Positions 27,551-36,598 are shown, counted from the stretch's first letter. The stretch: 64,000 nucleotides of DNA from Anatilimnocola floriformis (GCF_024256385.1 NZ_JAMLFW010000002.1:1054001-1118000); one strand, 5' to 3'. The notes: a model not told the origin generated them from the sequence alone. Numbers and translations: made by a program.

Positions 27551-29155
27551 CTACGGCAATTCCCAGAGATAAGCCGTGCCAACGTTGCTGCGGGCCGTGA
27601 CTCTTTTGTCGTCGGCGAGCAGCCTGACATCGGTCAAGAACGAGGTTTGGCTAGCGGCCACGGTTCGCTTCGTGGCGAAGTTCATCACCTTCAACTCGGT
27701 AATGCTGGCGCCGACGATCTGGGTTCCTTGCTTTCTGGAGAACTGCAGGCTCGACGGTTGCTTGTCGAGCTTGGTGATCCGCATTCCCGGCAGATTGTCG
27801 AGCGGAACGATACCAACCTGGTCCAGACTGCCAAAGGTCAGCCAGCGCGAATCGGTGTTCGCGGTGATGTCCGAACTTTTCAGCTCTTCCGGAATCTTCC
27901 AGAGTTCACGCTGCACGCCCGTCGTGCAGTGGACGCTTTCGATGGTGTGGTTGCCGCGGAATAGCAGTTCTTCGTCGTTGGCCGAGAAGGCGATAAACCC
28001 GGAATCCGCCTTCTTCACGGGCAAGTTTTTACGCTGCTGCAGATTTAGCAGATTGATGAGTTCAATGCTGCCCGCGCGCATGACACCTGCCAAGCGTCCC
28101 GCGTGCGAGATCGTCAATCGCTCCGCGCCGGGCAACTTGATGACTTCCAGCACCTTGCCGGCCTTGGGGTCGATGCTGACGAACTCGTCTCTCGTCAAGT
28201 AATAAAGTCGCGAGCCGTCGGCAGAGAACTGCGCAGTCAGCCCCTTGGTGAATTTTTGATCGAGCGGCTTGAAAGGCTGTTCGCCGATGGCGATCTCGAT
28301 CGTGCCCGCGAAATCGGCATAGGTGCTCATTCCGCCATCGAACGACACTGCCCAAGTTCGCGGTTCGCGACCCGAATCGATTTTCCAAGTCTTGACGAGC
28401 TTCAGCGCTGGCGCTGGTGGTTCTTGCACTGCGGGCGCAACCACTGGCGCAGCAGGCGGTGGAGCCGCTAGGTCTTTCGCCGGTGCAGCCGCTGGTTTGC
28501 TGGCCGCCATCACCAGGCTCACCAGCAGCGCGAGCAGACCAACCCCCGCGGCGATTCCTGCGCCGATCCACTTCACCGGCGATTGCCAGGTGGGGACCCA
28601 TTCGCGCTTGATTTCGGTCAAGCGTTGCAACCGCACGCCGCGAGCCGTGAGAAATTGCACCAGGTTTTGCAGCGGAAAATCGCCGGGGATCGCCAGCACA
28701 TCGAACGCGCCGTCGGCGCACACCACCAGCATGCCATGCCGCTGCGTATCACTCGGCGGCAAGATGCCGCAGCTCTCAATATCGGAGTAGGGCCAGGTCA
28801 TGTCGCTCCATTGCGTCACCACGCCGTTCACGCCCATGTACATCTTGGTCGTCTTGCGCACGAGCGCCATCGGCTGACATTCGACGGTCGAGGTGCCCGG
28901 CCAAACGCGCTGCAACGCGACGAAGGCGACAAACAAGCCCAGAAAGCCCGAGAACAATAACCAGGGAATACCCTGCATCGTAAACTTTTCCGCAGGAATC
29001 GAGGCAATGGCCGGCGAAGCGACCAGCGTTGCCACGGCCAGGCCGATGAGCGCAGCAAAACCCAACCGCTGCGGAACATCGCCAGCCAATTGCAATTCAA
29101 ACCAGCGCGGACATGGCCACTGCAGCGCTGCAGGGGAATTCGAATTCGTAGTCAT
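27551..29155 (-). CDS. Membrane protein with cytoplasmic PH-like and beta-propeller-like domains
   Basis: A 534-residue protein. Two transmembrane segments near the N-terminus (about 30-52 and 63-83), a soluble part with QPMALVRKTTKMYMGVNGVV and a short beta-rich domain, a third transmembrane segment (about 197-217, GIAAGVGLLALLVSLVMAA), an Ala/Pro linker (KPAAAPAKDLAAPPPAAP), and a C-terminal half that looks like a WD/YVTN-type propeller: TAQFSADGSRLYYLT, FIAFSANDEELLFRG, SRWLTFGSLDQVGIV. ATG start at 29155. It lies 49 bases from the small upstream gene and 140 bases from the CHAT gene on the same strand, suggesting one operon. Function unknown; a sensor or docking platform for the CHAT protein is only an inference. 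Confidence 0.78.
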   Translation of the reverse strand: MTTNSNSPAALQWPCPRWFELQLAGDVPQRLGFAALIGLAVATLVASPAIASIPAEKFTMQGIPWLLFSGFLGLFVAFVALQRVWPGTSTVECQPMALVRKTTKMYMGVNGVVTQWSDMTWPYSDIESCGILPPSDTQRHGMLVVCADGAFDVLAIPGDFPLQNLVQFLTARGVRLQRLTEIKREWVPTWQSPVKWIGAGIAAGVGLLALLVSLVMAASKPAAAPAKDLAAPPPAAPVVAPAVQEPPAPALKLVKTWKIDSGREPRTWAVSFDGGMSTYADFAGTIEIAIGEQPFKPLDQKFTKGLTAQFSADGSRLYYLTRDEFVSIDPKAGKVLEVIKLPGAERLTISHAGRLAGVMRAGSIELINLLNLQQRKNLPVKKADSGFIAFSANDEELLFRGNHTIESVHCTTGVQRELWKIPEELKSSDITANTDSRWLTFGSLDQVGIVPLDNLPGMRITKLDKQPSSLQFSRKQGTQIVGASITELKVMNFATKRTVAASQTSFLTDVRLLADDKRVTARSNVGTAYLWELP

Positions 29156-29204
29156 TATTGTGGCTGACTAATGCGTGTGCGATGTGAGCGCGAGCAACAT
29201 GCGA

Positions 29205-29675
29205 TCAAGCTGTCTTTGGACGAGCGCCAGCAGGAAGATTCGGCAGCCGCGAGAGAAAGCCGACACCTTGTTGCTTGAGGCGAGCGATCTCCTCAGGGCT
29301 GCCTGGCATCGTCCCGGATCCGTCGCGCTTCGACATCTGCACCACGTTGGCGTGCAGCTGAAGTAACGGCGCGAGATTGATCGCCAGCCCCGCCTGCTGA
29401 TAGGCAGTAGTCATACCGACCATCGCTTGATCGAACGACTCTTGCTGTCCGGGCCAAATCTTGAAAGCATCGTTGGTCCCCACCGTAATGGCCGCAGCTG
29501 CTTTGTAAGCGACGACCGCCTCGGCGAGGTTTCCTTTTCGCAGGCTCGCGTTGCCGGCCCAAATCTTCGCCTTCGCTCGGCCCAACTGGACCGCTACAAC
29601 GATCGCCACGACCAGGAAGAGAAGCACCACGAGGACCACCAGCCCGGCGATCATTTCAGGAGAGAGTAACAACAT
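29205..29675 (-). CDS. Small membrane-anchored TPR-like protein
   Basis: A 156-residue protein with an N-terminal transmembrane helix (about 9-31, AGLVVLVVLLFLVVAIVVAVQLG) followed by AKIWAGNASLRKGNLAEAVVAYKAAAAI, a single TPR-like hairpin, then a helical tail and a Pro-rich end (LSRLPNLPAGARP). First gene of the probable three-gene set leading to the CHAT protein. ATG 29675 has no clear ribosome-binding site. No family recognised. Confidence 0.62.
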   Translation of the reverse strand: MLLLSPEMIAGLVVLVVLLFLVVAIVVAVQLGRAKAKIWAGNASLRKGNLAEAVVAYKAAAAITVGTNDAFKIWPGQQESFDQAMVGMTTAYQQAGLAINLAPLLQLHANVVQMSKRDGSGTMPGSPEEIARLKQQGVGFLSRLPNLPAGARPKTA

Positions 29676-29770
29676 GCAGAGGCTCTACACAATTACGAGG
29701 AAGCAATCTGCTCTACTATAACTAGACCAGCCCCGCTAACAAACGGCTGAATTGCGACCAGGAAACGCGC

Positions 29771-30514
29771 ATGTCCCTCGGCGACTTCTCTCCGCAGGCC
29801 GATGCCTATCGTCAGGCCCGGCCGACCTATCCTGCCGAGCTTGTCGAACAACTAATTGCCGACGCTTGCCTGCCGTCAGGCGCTGCCGTTGCCGATTTCG
29901 GCGCGGGGACCGGCATCTTCACGCAGCTGCTGATCGACCGCGGTTTGCAGGTCACTGCGCTCGAACCCAACGAGCAGATGCGCTCGCAAAACGCCGTTCC
30001 CGCCGCGTGCTGGACGGCGGGAACCTTTGAAAACAGCGGCCTGGCCGATGGCTCGCAGCGCTGGGCTGTTGCCGCGCAAGCCTTTCATTGGGCCGATCCA
30101 CCGCGGGCTCTGCCGGAGCTCCGGCGCATTCTCGCTCCCGGCAGTTTGTTCACCGTCGTCTGGAACAACCGAGCCAACCGCGACAGCGAAATCCTCGGCT
30201 GGACCGAAGCGACCATTCGCCGCCTCATTCCCGAATTCGACGAAGCCTATCGCAATCGCCCCTGGCCCACGATTCTCGCCTCGACCGGCGACTTCACCTT
30301 CACCACCCACCGCACCGCCACGCACACCATCCGCATGTCGCGCGCCCGCTACCTCACCCTCTGGCGCAGCCACAACCGGCTCACCATCACCGCCGGCCCT
30401 GAACGCTTCGCGCAGCTGCTGCAGGAAATTGAAAGCCACCTCGATCAACTTGGTTTAGCAGAGGTCGACGTGCCGTACCGCTGCGAAGCCTGGTCGGCGC
30501 GGCGAAGCGATTAG
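29771..30514 (+). CDS. Class I SAM-dependent methyltransferase
   Basis: A 247-residue cytoplasmic methyltransferase of the UbiE/YcgJ-like type. It opens with MSLGDFSPQADAYRQARPTYP, typical of this subgroup (FSxxAxxYxxxRPxYP). Motif I is VADFGAGTGIFTQLL (about 39-53), followed by ALEPNEQMR (motif II), and FHWADPPRALPELRRILAPGSLF (motifs of strand 4-5). ATG 29771 has AGGAAA upstream. Substrate not predictable. It is divergent from the CHAT set and convergent with the DUF2513 gene, whose stop lies 14 bases away. Confidence 0.9.
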   Translation: MSLGDFSPQADAYRQARPTYPAELVEQLIADACLPSGAAVADFGAGTGIFTQLLIDRGLQVTALEPNEQMRSQNAVPAACWTAGTFENSGLADGSQRWAVAAQAFHWADPPRALPELRRILAPGSLFTVVWNNRANRDSEILGWTEATIRRLIPEFDEAYRNRPWPTILASTGDFTFTTHRTATHTIRMSRARYLTLWRSHNRLTITAGPERFAQLLQEIESHLDQLGLAEVDVPYRCEAWSARRSD

Positions 30515-30528
30515 TGCTTATCGGTGAG

Positions 30529-30906
30529 TTACCGCCGCAGCCAACTATCCACCGCTCCCATCGCAAAGATCCCCAGCGTTTGCGTAAGGATATTCAGCGT
30601 CAGGCCGGCGCCGCTGCTGAGGGCGGCTTCTTTGGCTTTGTTCCATTGGCTGTCGTTGCGGGCCGCTTCGAGAAAGTCGTGGCCGGCGTTGGTCAGATGC
30701 GTGAGCAGTACAAAGGGGAAGTCGCCGCCACCAAGATTGCTCTGCTCGATGCCGATGGCCAGGCCGGCGTCGTGAATCAGATAGAGGTGATAACTCAAAT
30801 GCCGCACGGTAAACGTGCTGGTGATGAGCGGCCGAAAATCGGGTTGGCCATCGCTCTCTTCGAGCATGGCCAGGATCGAACGGACGGCATCCATGTCCCG
30901 TTTCAT
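30529..30906 (-). CDS. DUF2513-like protein
   Basis: A 125-residue protein with the features I associate with DUF2513: MKRDMDAVRSILAMLEE at the N-terminus, a central YHLYLIHDAGLA segment and LTHLTNAGHDFLEAARNDSQWNKAK near the C-terminus, which resembles a winged-helix fold. The family is often seen in phages and mobile DNA. Last of three same-strand genes (32508 to 30529). Function unknown, perhaps DNA-binding. Confidence 0.75.
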   Translation of the reverse strand: MKRDMDAVRSILAMLEESDGQPDFRPLITSTFTVRHLSYHLYLIHDAGLAIGIEQSNLGGGDFPFVLLTHLTNAGHDFLEAARNDSQWNKAKEAALSSGAGLTLNILTQTLGIFAMGAVDSWLRR

Positions 30907-30979
30907 CGTGTTCCCTCACCGTGAGTTGGTTGGCAGATTCCGACGTAGCAGAATACCAAACTCGAGGCGCTGACAAAGT

Positions 30980-31429
30980 TCAGCACGTACCTCGCAAATA
31001 GTCTTTTCCGTTGTATTCAATCAAGCCCGACGTAAGCACAATCTCGTCGCCAGCGCCGCGTTCCACACCAAATAGCAGGCAAATGCCCGGCGATCGCCAG
31101 ACCAGTTCGTCGAGGTGCCGGATCATGAACTCCATCTGGCCGAGCAAGCAGGGCTGCGTCGTGCCGAGCAGCAAAAGTCCCCAGGCGCACCGGCCCGCCA
31201 GTGTTCCCCGCGACCAGGCCACGGTTTCGTCATCGCTCGCTTCCGACCACTGCAGCACGGCAGAGGGAACCTGACCCCAGTCCACGACCGATGTTGTCGC
31301 TTTGGTCTGAAGTGGAAACTGCTGAGCCAAGTAACGATCGGCCGCTGCCGACACAGCAATCGGCAGTAGTTCGACATGCCCTTGCTGTATGAACAGTTGA
31401 ATCGGCTCGGTCGTCAGGTGGTCGTTCAT
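30980..31429 (-). CDS. Hypothetical protein
   Basis: A 149-residue protein without signal peptide or clear transmembrane helix. Segments WGLLLLGTTQPCLLGQMEFMIRHLDELVW and SPGICLLFGVERGAGDEIVL (named by their ends) suggest an alpha/beta fold. I do not recognise a family. It starts 29 bases after the stop of the upstream membrane-protein gene and is probably co-transcribed with it. ATG start at 31429. Confidence 0.6.
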   Translation of the reverse strand: MNDHLTTEPIQLFIQQGHVELLPIAVSAAADRYLAQQFPLQTKATTSVVDWGQVPSAVLQWSEASDDETVAWSRGTLAGRCAWGLLLLGTTQPCLLGQMEFMIRHLDELVWRSPGICLLFGVERGAGDEIVLTSGLIEYNGKDYLRGTC

Positions 31430-31458
31430 TAGGTTTGTCGGCGTTATCTAAATCGCTG

Positions 31459-32508
31459 CTAACGATACCGATGATACGTCACACCAAATAGCGCAGGGAC
31501 CAGGTTCGCGAACGGTGTGTAAGAGAAGGTGACGAGCATCACCATCCAGGCGATGCCAAAGCAGACGACATACAAGCCGATGGGTGGACCAGGGTTGACC
31601 ACGTTCGGCGGAATGCACGCGATGGTGAGCAAGCCGGCGAGCGGCAACAACAACAGGTAGTGCGCGATCGCGCACGCGGCGGGAGTTTTGCGCCACATTC
31701 GTTTGCGAAAGGCTTCGAGGGTTTCGCCGGTGTCGGTCCAGCGCAGCTTGCTCAGCACTGGAAACTCTCCGCACCCTGTGCACTGCGCGACACTCGCGAC
31801 GCGCAGCGGATTGCACAGGCGTTTCAGCACGCTGTCTTTGGCGAGCGTTTGACCGCCGCAAATCTCGCAGGTGAACGAGCGGCTTGGCGAGCCGGCTTGC
31901 ACTTCATCGCGCAGCTCAAGTGGATCGGCTGCGGATGGAATCTTCGTTTTGCGAGGCACGCCCGCCGAACCACCAGCAGCAGCGACGCGCTCGCGCAAGT
32001 AGTCGATAAATTCAAACGGCCCTTCGATGCCGTCGATCAACCGATAGTTGATCCGCTGGCTGATCATCGGCGGCGGCGCGATGCCGGGCGCCGGCACCTC
32101 CCAATAAACCTGATTGCCTAGCTCCCTGCTCGCGGTCGGCGTGAGCCACACGAGCAACATCGGCACCCCTTTTCCCGACGGCAGCTTGCCGTTCGTCAGC
32201 TCGATTCGCGTGATGGTCTGCCAAGGGATGGCCAGCTCTTGCTGCGGAAAATCTAAATCCTTGCGCGAGAGAATGAGCCTGACCACTCCCTTCTTCATAC
32301 TGATCCAGCCGTAGCCGACGAGCAGCAACGCGGCAAAGAGCAGCACCCAGTTCAAGGCCGACTCATTGGCTGAAACCTGCCTTAGCAACAGCCACTCAGT
32401 AAGCATCTTCGGCACGATCGTCGACAGCATGATGATGCCGAGCCACCGAATGATCACACCCGGCAACCAGGTGGCTCTCAATTCCGTGGTGGTGCGAGAG
32501 GAACTCAT
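31459..32508 (-). CDS. Membrane protein with a zinc-ribbon-like segment
   Basis: A 349-residue protein with two N-terminal transmembrane segments (about 15-38 and 50-70), a PH-like soluble part (VVRLILSRKDLDFPQQELAIPW), then two CxxC pairs, CEICGG and CTGCGEF (about 218-250), that could bind zinc, and two C-terminal transmembrane segments (about 280-300 and 312-335). N- and C-terminal hydrophobic pairs with a cytosolic zinc ribbon suggest an inner-membrane housekeeping or signalling protein. No family recognised. First of the three-gene minus-strand set. Confidence 0.7.
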   Translation of the reverse strand: MSSSRTTTELRATWLPGVIIRWLGIIMLSTIVPKMLTEWLLLRQVSANESALNWVLLFAALLLVGYGWISMKKGVVRLILSRKDLDFPQQELAIPWQTITRIELTNGKLPSGKGVPMLLVWLTPTASRELGNQVYWEVPAPGIAPPPMISQRINYRLIDGIEGPFEFIDYLRERVAAAGGSAGVPRKTKIPSAADPLELRDEVQAGSPSRSFTCEICGGQTLAKDSVLKRLCNPLRVASVAQCTGCGEFPVLSKLRWTDTGETLEAFRKRMWRKTPAACAIAHYLLLLPLAGLLTIACIPPNVVNPGPPIGLYVVCFGIAWMVMLVTFSYTPFANLVPALFGVTYHRYR

Positions 32509-32604
32509 CGGAGCGAATTGAGAAAGGTGAATTGGCAGGAAACGCGTTCCGGATTGTAGTGGCAGCGCGGTCGATCTTCCAATGAACTCGCGGCGTGTGC
32601 GTCA

Positions 32605-32675
32605 GTAGCTGAATTCGCCAGAATTCAGATGGTGGCGTCTAATTGCCAAGTCTGAATTCTGGCGAATTCAGCTAC
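32605..32675. repeat. Inverted pair of GTAG-CTGAATTC REP-like elements
   Basis: Two perfect 25-base arms (32605-32629 and 32651-32675) face each other across 21 bases. Each arm starts with GTAG and contains its own small palindrome, CTGAATTC-GCCA-GAATTCAG, so this is a second REP-like family arranged as a BIME-like pair. The right-hand GTAG supplies the stop codon of the acetyltransferase gene. Confidence 0.85.
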
Positions 32676-33142
32676 TTAAGCGCGAGTGTCATAAACACGC
32701 TGTGCGGATCGATCACGTAATCGCCGAACGGCCCGCACTCGGTAAAGCCGAAGTCTGCGTACAGTCGGCGCGCGGGTTCGAAGGCAGCGGCGGAACCGGT
32801 TTCCAAGCTCAACTGTCGATAGCCGCGCTGCCGGGCAGTGGCAATGATGTGCTCGAGCAATCGCCGCGCGACGCCCTTGCGCATGTGAGCGGCGGCGGTC
32901 CGCATCGATTTGATTTCGCCCTGCTGTGGATCGAGTTCCTGCAGCGCGCCACAACCGAGTAACTCGGCGAGTGACTCGTCGCCGTCCCAAATCGTCCAGA
33001 CAGTGATAGCAGGACTGCGCAGGCCGGCCAGATCGAGTGCATGCACGCTTTCTGGCGGCGAGTGCAAGTGCATGCTCTGCAGATGTTCCTGCAGCAGTTG
33101 CAGAACGGCAGGGCTGGTCAGATCATCGACGCGGATTTGCAT
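32672..33142 (-). CDS. GNAT family N-acetyltransferase
   Basis: A 156-residue acetyltransferase. Motif A, the acetyl-CoA pyrophosphate loop, is visible as AAAHMRKGVARRLLEHIIA (about 81-99), preceded by GEIKSMRT and followed by GYRQLSLETGSAAAFEPARRLY and GFTECGPFGDY. N-terminal MQIRVDDLTSPAVLQLLQEHL is the usual GNAT start. Start: ATG 33142; the frame is open far upstream but lacks homology there. The stop TAG is provided by the GTAG of a REP-like repeat, so the native 3' end may have been replaced. Substrate unknown. Confidence 0.88.
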   Translation of the reverse strand: MQIRVDDLTSPAVLQLLQEHLQSMHLHSPPESVHALDLAGLRSPAITVWTIWDGDESLAELLGCGALQELDPQQGEIKSMRTAAAHMRKGVARRLLEHIIATARQRGYRQLSLETGSAAAFEPARRLYADFGFTECGPFGDYVIDPHSVFMTLALK

Positions 33143-33335
33143 AGCGTCAGTGTAGTCATTGCGGCTGGTCGCTAGCACAGCAGTGAATTTCTCCCGCAAA
33201 GTCGCGCCAAACCTCAAGATCGTTAAATTCGATTCCGATAAAGGGAAAGCGACAACATCCCTTCGCGCGCTCAGCCGCGCGGCAATGTTCTGCTCGGCGG
33301 GCAGCCAGCAGACGGGGAAAGGACTCCCCCCAATC

Positions 33336-34838
33336 ATGAACAACGCTACCGAAAACCAGACCGGTCACTGGCCCGTTCGCAACGCCGCTGCGGCCGCCGA
33401 TCAGCAGCGCACTCGCGAGATGCCGCTGCTGTTTCAGCTGGCCGATGCCACTCGCGCTGCCGCTGCCAGCATGCAGGCCTCCGCGAACACGCAAGCGTTC
33501 GCCACCAGCCTTCCGACTGCGATCGCGCCGCCAGCACCGAAACTGCACACGAGCAACTTGCCGCCGGTCGTCGCCGCGCCGATCGAGCTTCCCAAAGCCG
33601 ATCCGTTTCCGCTCGCTTCGTCGGTGCTCGACTCCTGGCCCAAGGCTCCGTCGAGCATGTTCGAGATTCCCTCGGGACTCTCGACCGCCGCCCTCGCCAT
33701 CGGCGCTGCGGCTCACAAGGAAGAAGCCAAGCCGGCCGCCAGCGCCACGCTCGCTCCCGAGTCGCCAGTCGCGGAAAAGAAACCAGCCGAAAAACTTGCC
33801 GACAAGCCAGCCACGCCGGCCGTCAGTAGCGGCTTGCCTGCTGCCATCGAATCGGCAGTAAAGGCCGCGACCGAAACCAGCGAAGCCAAGGCCGAAGTAA
33901 AAATCGAAGCGAAGGCCGAAGCCAAAGTCGAAACTAAAGCAGCCGCCAAACCTGAAGTCAAAGTCGAACTCAAACCCGACGCCAAAACCGCCAAGCCAGC
34001 TGCCGACACAACCGCCGCTGCCACGCCAACCACCGAAAAGCCGTCGCCCGCTTCGCTCCGTCGCCAACGGGCCGAAGCTCGCCAGGCCAAGGTCGAAGGG
34101 AAAAAGGATGGCGATTGGCTGCAGTCGCACGGCAAGGTGATTGCCATCTGCTTTGTGCTCGCCCTCCTCGGCACGATTTATCTGGCTCGTCGCAATCGTG
34201 GCGCGGCGCTGCCGCCGCCGACCATCGACACGCCGAACCTGGCCGTCGAAATTCCTGGCGAACACAGCCACGACAAACACGACCACACTCCGGTCAAGCC
34301 CGTCGAAGCGGCCAACACCGCGCCGCGACTTGTCGAAGCGCCCAGCCATCCGCAAGACACCACTCCTTCGCCGGCCACACCCGTCGAACCAGCTGCTCCA
34401 CCGACCAGCACTGCCGAGCTCCATTCGCCCGTCGTGCCCAACGCCGGTCAATCGACCACTCCGCCGACGAGTGAGCCGCTGTTCCCCTGGCAAAACGAAT
34501 CGCGCGTCGCCACTCGGCCCGATGCAGTGCAACCGACGGCTCCCGCGCACGCCGCGCCGCCAACCGCTGCACCTAGCTTCAATCCGCCGACCTACAACGC
34601 ACCGGCTGCCAACACTGCTCCGCCATCGGCGCCCACGCTCAACGCACCGACTTATCCTGAAACGAATCTCCGCGACGCTCCTCTCTTGCCTCCGGCTCCA
34701 CCTGCCACGCCGACCACTGCACCCGGCTCGGGCCAAGGTGGATCGACGGGCCGCGTTCCTCGCAGTTTTTCTCCTGCATCGTTCACCTCAGCCCCCGGCG
34801 GTAATCGCTATGAGCGCACTGGATCAGGCCTTTATTAA
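33336..34838 (+). CDS. Single-pass membrane protein, Ala/Lys/Pro-rich, of an EPS-like module
   Basis: A 500-residue protein of low complexity. Residues 1-265 are Ala/Glu/Lys/Pro-rich with repeats such as SEAKAEVKIEAKAEAKVE, then one transmembrane helix (about 272-289, VIAICFVLALLGTIYLAR), then a Pro/Thr/Ala-rich stretch (exterior or periplasmic) with NAPAANTAPPSAPTLNAPTY. Start: ATG 33336 with AAAGGA upstream; open frame before that is not supported. Its 3' end overlaps the next gene by 29 bases in another frame. The position before CpsD-like and ExeA-like ATPases suggests a role like the membrane partner of a polysaccharide co-polymerase system, but no Wzz motif is visible. Confidence 0.7.
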   Translation: MNNATENQTGHWPVRNAAAAADQQRTREMPLLFQLADATRAAAASMQASANTQAFATSLPTAIAPPAPKLHTSNLPPVVAAPIELPKADPFPLASSVLDSWPKAPSSMFEIPSGLSTAALAIGAAAHKEEAKPAASATLAPESPVAEKKPAEKLADKPATPAVSSGLPAAIESAVKAATETSEAKAEVKIEAKAEAKVETKAAAKPEVKVELKPDAKTAKPAADTTAAATPTTEKPSPASLRRQRAEARQAKVEGKKDGDWLQSHGKVIAICFVLALLGTIYLARRNRGAALPPPTIDTPNLAVEIPGEHSHDKHDHTPVKPVEAANTAPRLVEAPSHPQDTTPSPATPVEPAAPPTSTAELHSPVVPNAGQSTTPPTSEPLFPWQNESRVATRPDAVQPTAPAHAAPPTAAPSFNPPTYNAPAANTAPPSAPTLNAPTYPETNLRDAPLLPPAPPATPTTAPGSGQGGSTGRVPRSFSPASFTSAPGGNRYERTGSGLY

Positions 34839-36567
34839 AGCCTTCGCGAAAGAACCGCAGATGCAGACTCCATCCCAATCTGCCTACGCGCCATCGGCCC
34901 CGCCGTCGCGATCCGCTGCTCGTAGTTCTACGACAACGGAACGGACCGCAGCGCCAGCGCGCGATCCGTCGCTGTTCGACGAGCAGTACGACGCGGGGAC
35001 GTTCTATCGCGTCGACTCCGCGGCCGCCAATCCGGTTCCCGCCGCACATGTGACGGCCGAACCGAAGGTTCCGCGCCGCTTGCAGCGCCGCGCCGGTCGC
35101 TTCGATTCGACCATCGAAGACGTAGCACCGCCGCCGCAGCCCGCTGTCGAACCCCATCCGCACACGCTGCCGCCGCGCCGTCAGTGGTCGCAGAGCATGC
35201 TCGAAATCGCGCGGCAACTCGCCCGCCTCGATTTCAAGGGCACGCCCCTCAGCGAACTGCCGCCGGAAATCGTCTACGTCGAACCCGAACTTCCCGCACC
35301 GCCACCCACGCCGGTCGTCCCTGCCGAACAAAACGTCGTTGAGGAAGAGATCGCTGCCGAGATCGAGCTCGAGTGCCCGCCGCAAGCGTTGGCCGAACTC
35401 TGGTCGATGAACGCGATCATCATGCAGTCGTCGCTCGTCGAACTGGCCGATGCCGAAACCTGGCTCGCTCAGCCCGTCGCGCCATCGGTCATCTGCCACG
35501 AAAATATCGCTAATGGTTGGTCGGCTGCGGCTGAAGTTGCCAAGCCGGAAGCAAAAATCGAAGCCGCTATTCAGCAGAGCATTGAAGCGAAGTTCAAAGC
35601 CTCGGTGGTGATCGAAACACCAGTCGAAGAAGTCTTCAACGAAGTAGAAGCCGAATCGATCGTCGAAGAGATCATCGAGCCGGTTGTCGAAACCAAAGCA
35701 AAAAAGAAGTTCCGCATCGACTCGGCTCACGCGCCGATTCGCGGCCCGCACACCAAGGTTGCTGAACCGGTTGAAGAAATCGCCGACGAATTCGCCGCAG
35801 AGATTGTCAGCGAAGAACCGGTTGCTGAAGTGAAGCCCGAACCAGTGGCTGAAAAGCCCGCCGAGGCGCCGACCGTGCCGAAGCGGCCTTACGTGCCGCT
35901 GTGGGAAGTCGATCGCCTCACCTGGCCGCCGTTGTGCGACAAGCTGATGAAGGATCCGCAGGGCTACTTCGCCACGGCCAGCAACAAATTGCTGAGCGTG
36001 GTCCGCGGCGGCCTCAAGGTTCTCGGCATCACGGGCAGCCGGCGCGGCGAAGGTCGCACGACACTCGCGCTCTGTCTCGCTCGCGCTGCCGCGCAGGCCG
36101 GCATTCACGTCGCCCTCGTCGATGCCGACTTTGCTCGTCCGCAGTTGGCCACGATGCTCGGCCTCGAAACCGCTTACGGCTGGCAGGAAGCCGCGACCGG
36201 CAAGATTCCACTCAGCGAAGCCGCCGTGAAATCGCTCGCCGATCGCCTGACGGTGCTGCCGCTCGAAGTTTCGACCTCAACCTCGAAGCTCTCGCTCGCC
36301 GATCCCCGCGTGACTGCCACGCTGCGGGCCACGGCGGCGACGTTCGACCTGGTGATTGTCGACATGGGTCCGCTCGGCACGAGCAATGAGCCGCTCTTTC
36401 CGGTCGGTGAGAACTGCCCGCTCGATGCTGCCGTGGTCGTTCGCGACGTCCGTTACTCGCTCGTCAACGAAAGCCGCTCGGCTGGCGATCGACTGTACGA
36501 CGCAGGCATCGAAGCCGTCGGCATCGCCGAAAACTTTGTCACGCAACCCGAACTCGCTTTCCTGTAG
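34810..36567 (+). CDS. CpsD/CapB-like P-loop ATPase with altered Walker A
   Basis: A 585-residue protein. The first 370 residues are acidic and Glu/Val/Pro-rich, probably disordered. The last 200 residues form a BY-kinase/MinD-type ATPase: VLGITGSRRGEGRTTLALCLA (Walker A; the invariant Lys is Arg416), VALVDADFARPQLATMLGL (Walker A'), DLVIVDMGPLGTSNEP (Walker B). The C-terminal Tyr cluster used by bacterial tyrosine kinases for autophosphorylation is absent (ends NFVTQPELAFL). It may be a non-kinase ATPase or an inactive regulator of exopolysaccharide export. Start ATG 34810 overlaps the preceding gene; an ExeA-like ATPase gene follows by 31 bases. Confidence 0.85.
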   Translation: MSALDQAFIKAFAKEPQMQTPSQSAYAPSAPPSRSAARSSTTTERTAAPARDPSLFDEQYDAGTFYRVDSAAANPVPAAHVTAEPKVPRRLQRRAGRFDSTIEDVAPPPQPAVEPHPHTLPPRRQWSQSMLEIARQLARLDFKGTPLSELPPEIVYVEPELPAPPPTPVVPAEQNVVEEEIAAEIELECPPQALAELWSMNAIIMQSSLVELADAETWLAQPVAPSVICHENIANGWSAAAEVAKPEAKIEAAIQQSIEAKFKASVVIETPVEEVFNEVEAESIVEEIIEPVVETKAKKKFRIDSAHAPIRGPHTKVAEPVEEIADEFAAEIVSEEPVAEVKPEPVAEKPAEAPTVPKRPYVPLWEVDRLTWPPLCDKLMKDPQGYFATASNKLLSVVRGGLKVLGITGSRRGEGRTTLALCLARAAAQAGIHVALVDADFARPQLATMLGLETAYGWQEAATGKIPLSEAAVKSLADRLTVLPLEVSTSTSKLSLADPRVTATLRATAATFDLVIVDMGPLGTSNEPLFPVGENCPLDAAVVVRDVRYSLVNESRSAGDRLYDAGIEAVGIAENFVTQPELAFL

Positions 36568-36598
36568 TCATCACTGATTAGCTCCGGATTCCGTCACC

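Noticed and set aside
34141-34809. A frame continuing upstream of the CpsD-like ATPase
   Set aside because: It overlaps the membrane-protein gene in a different frame, is Arg/Ser/Pro-rich and has no homology; the supported start is 34810.
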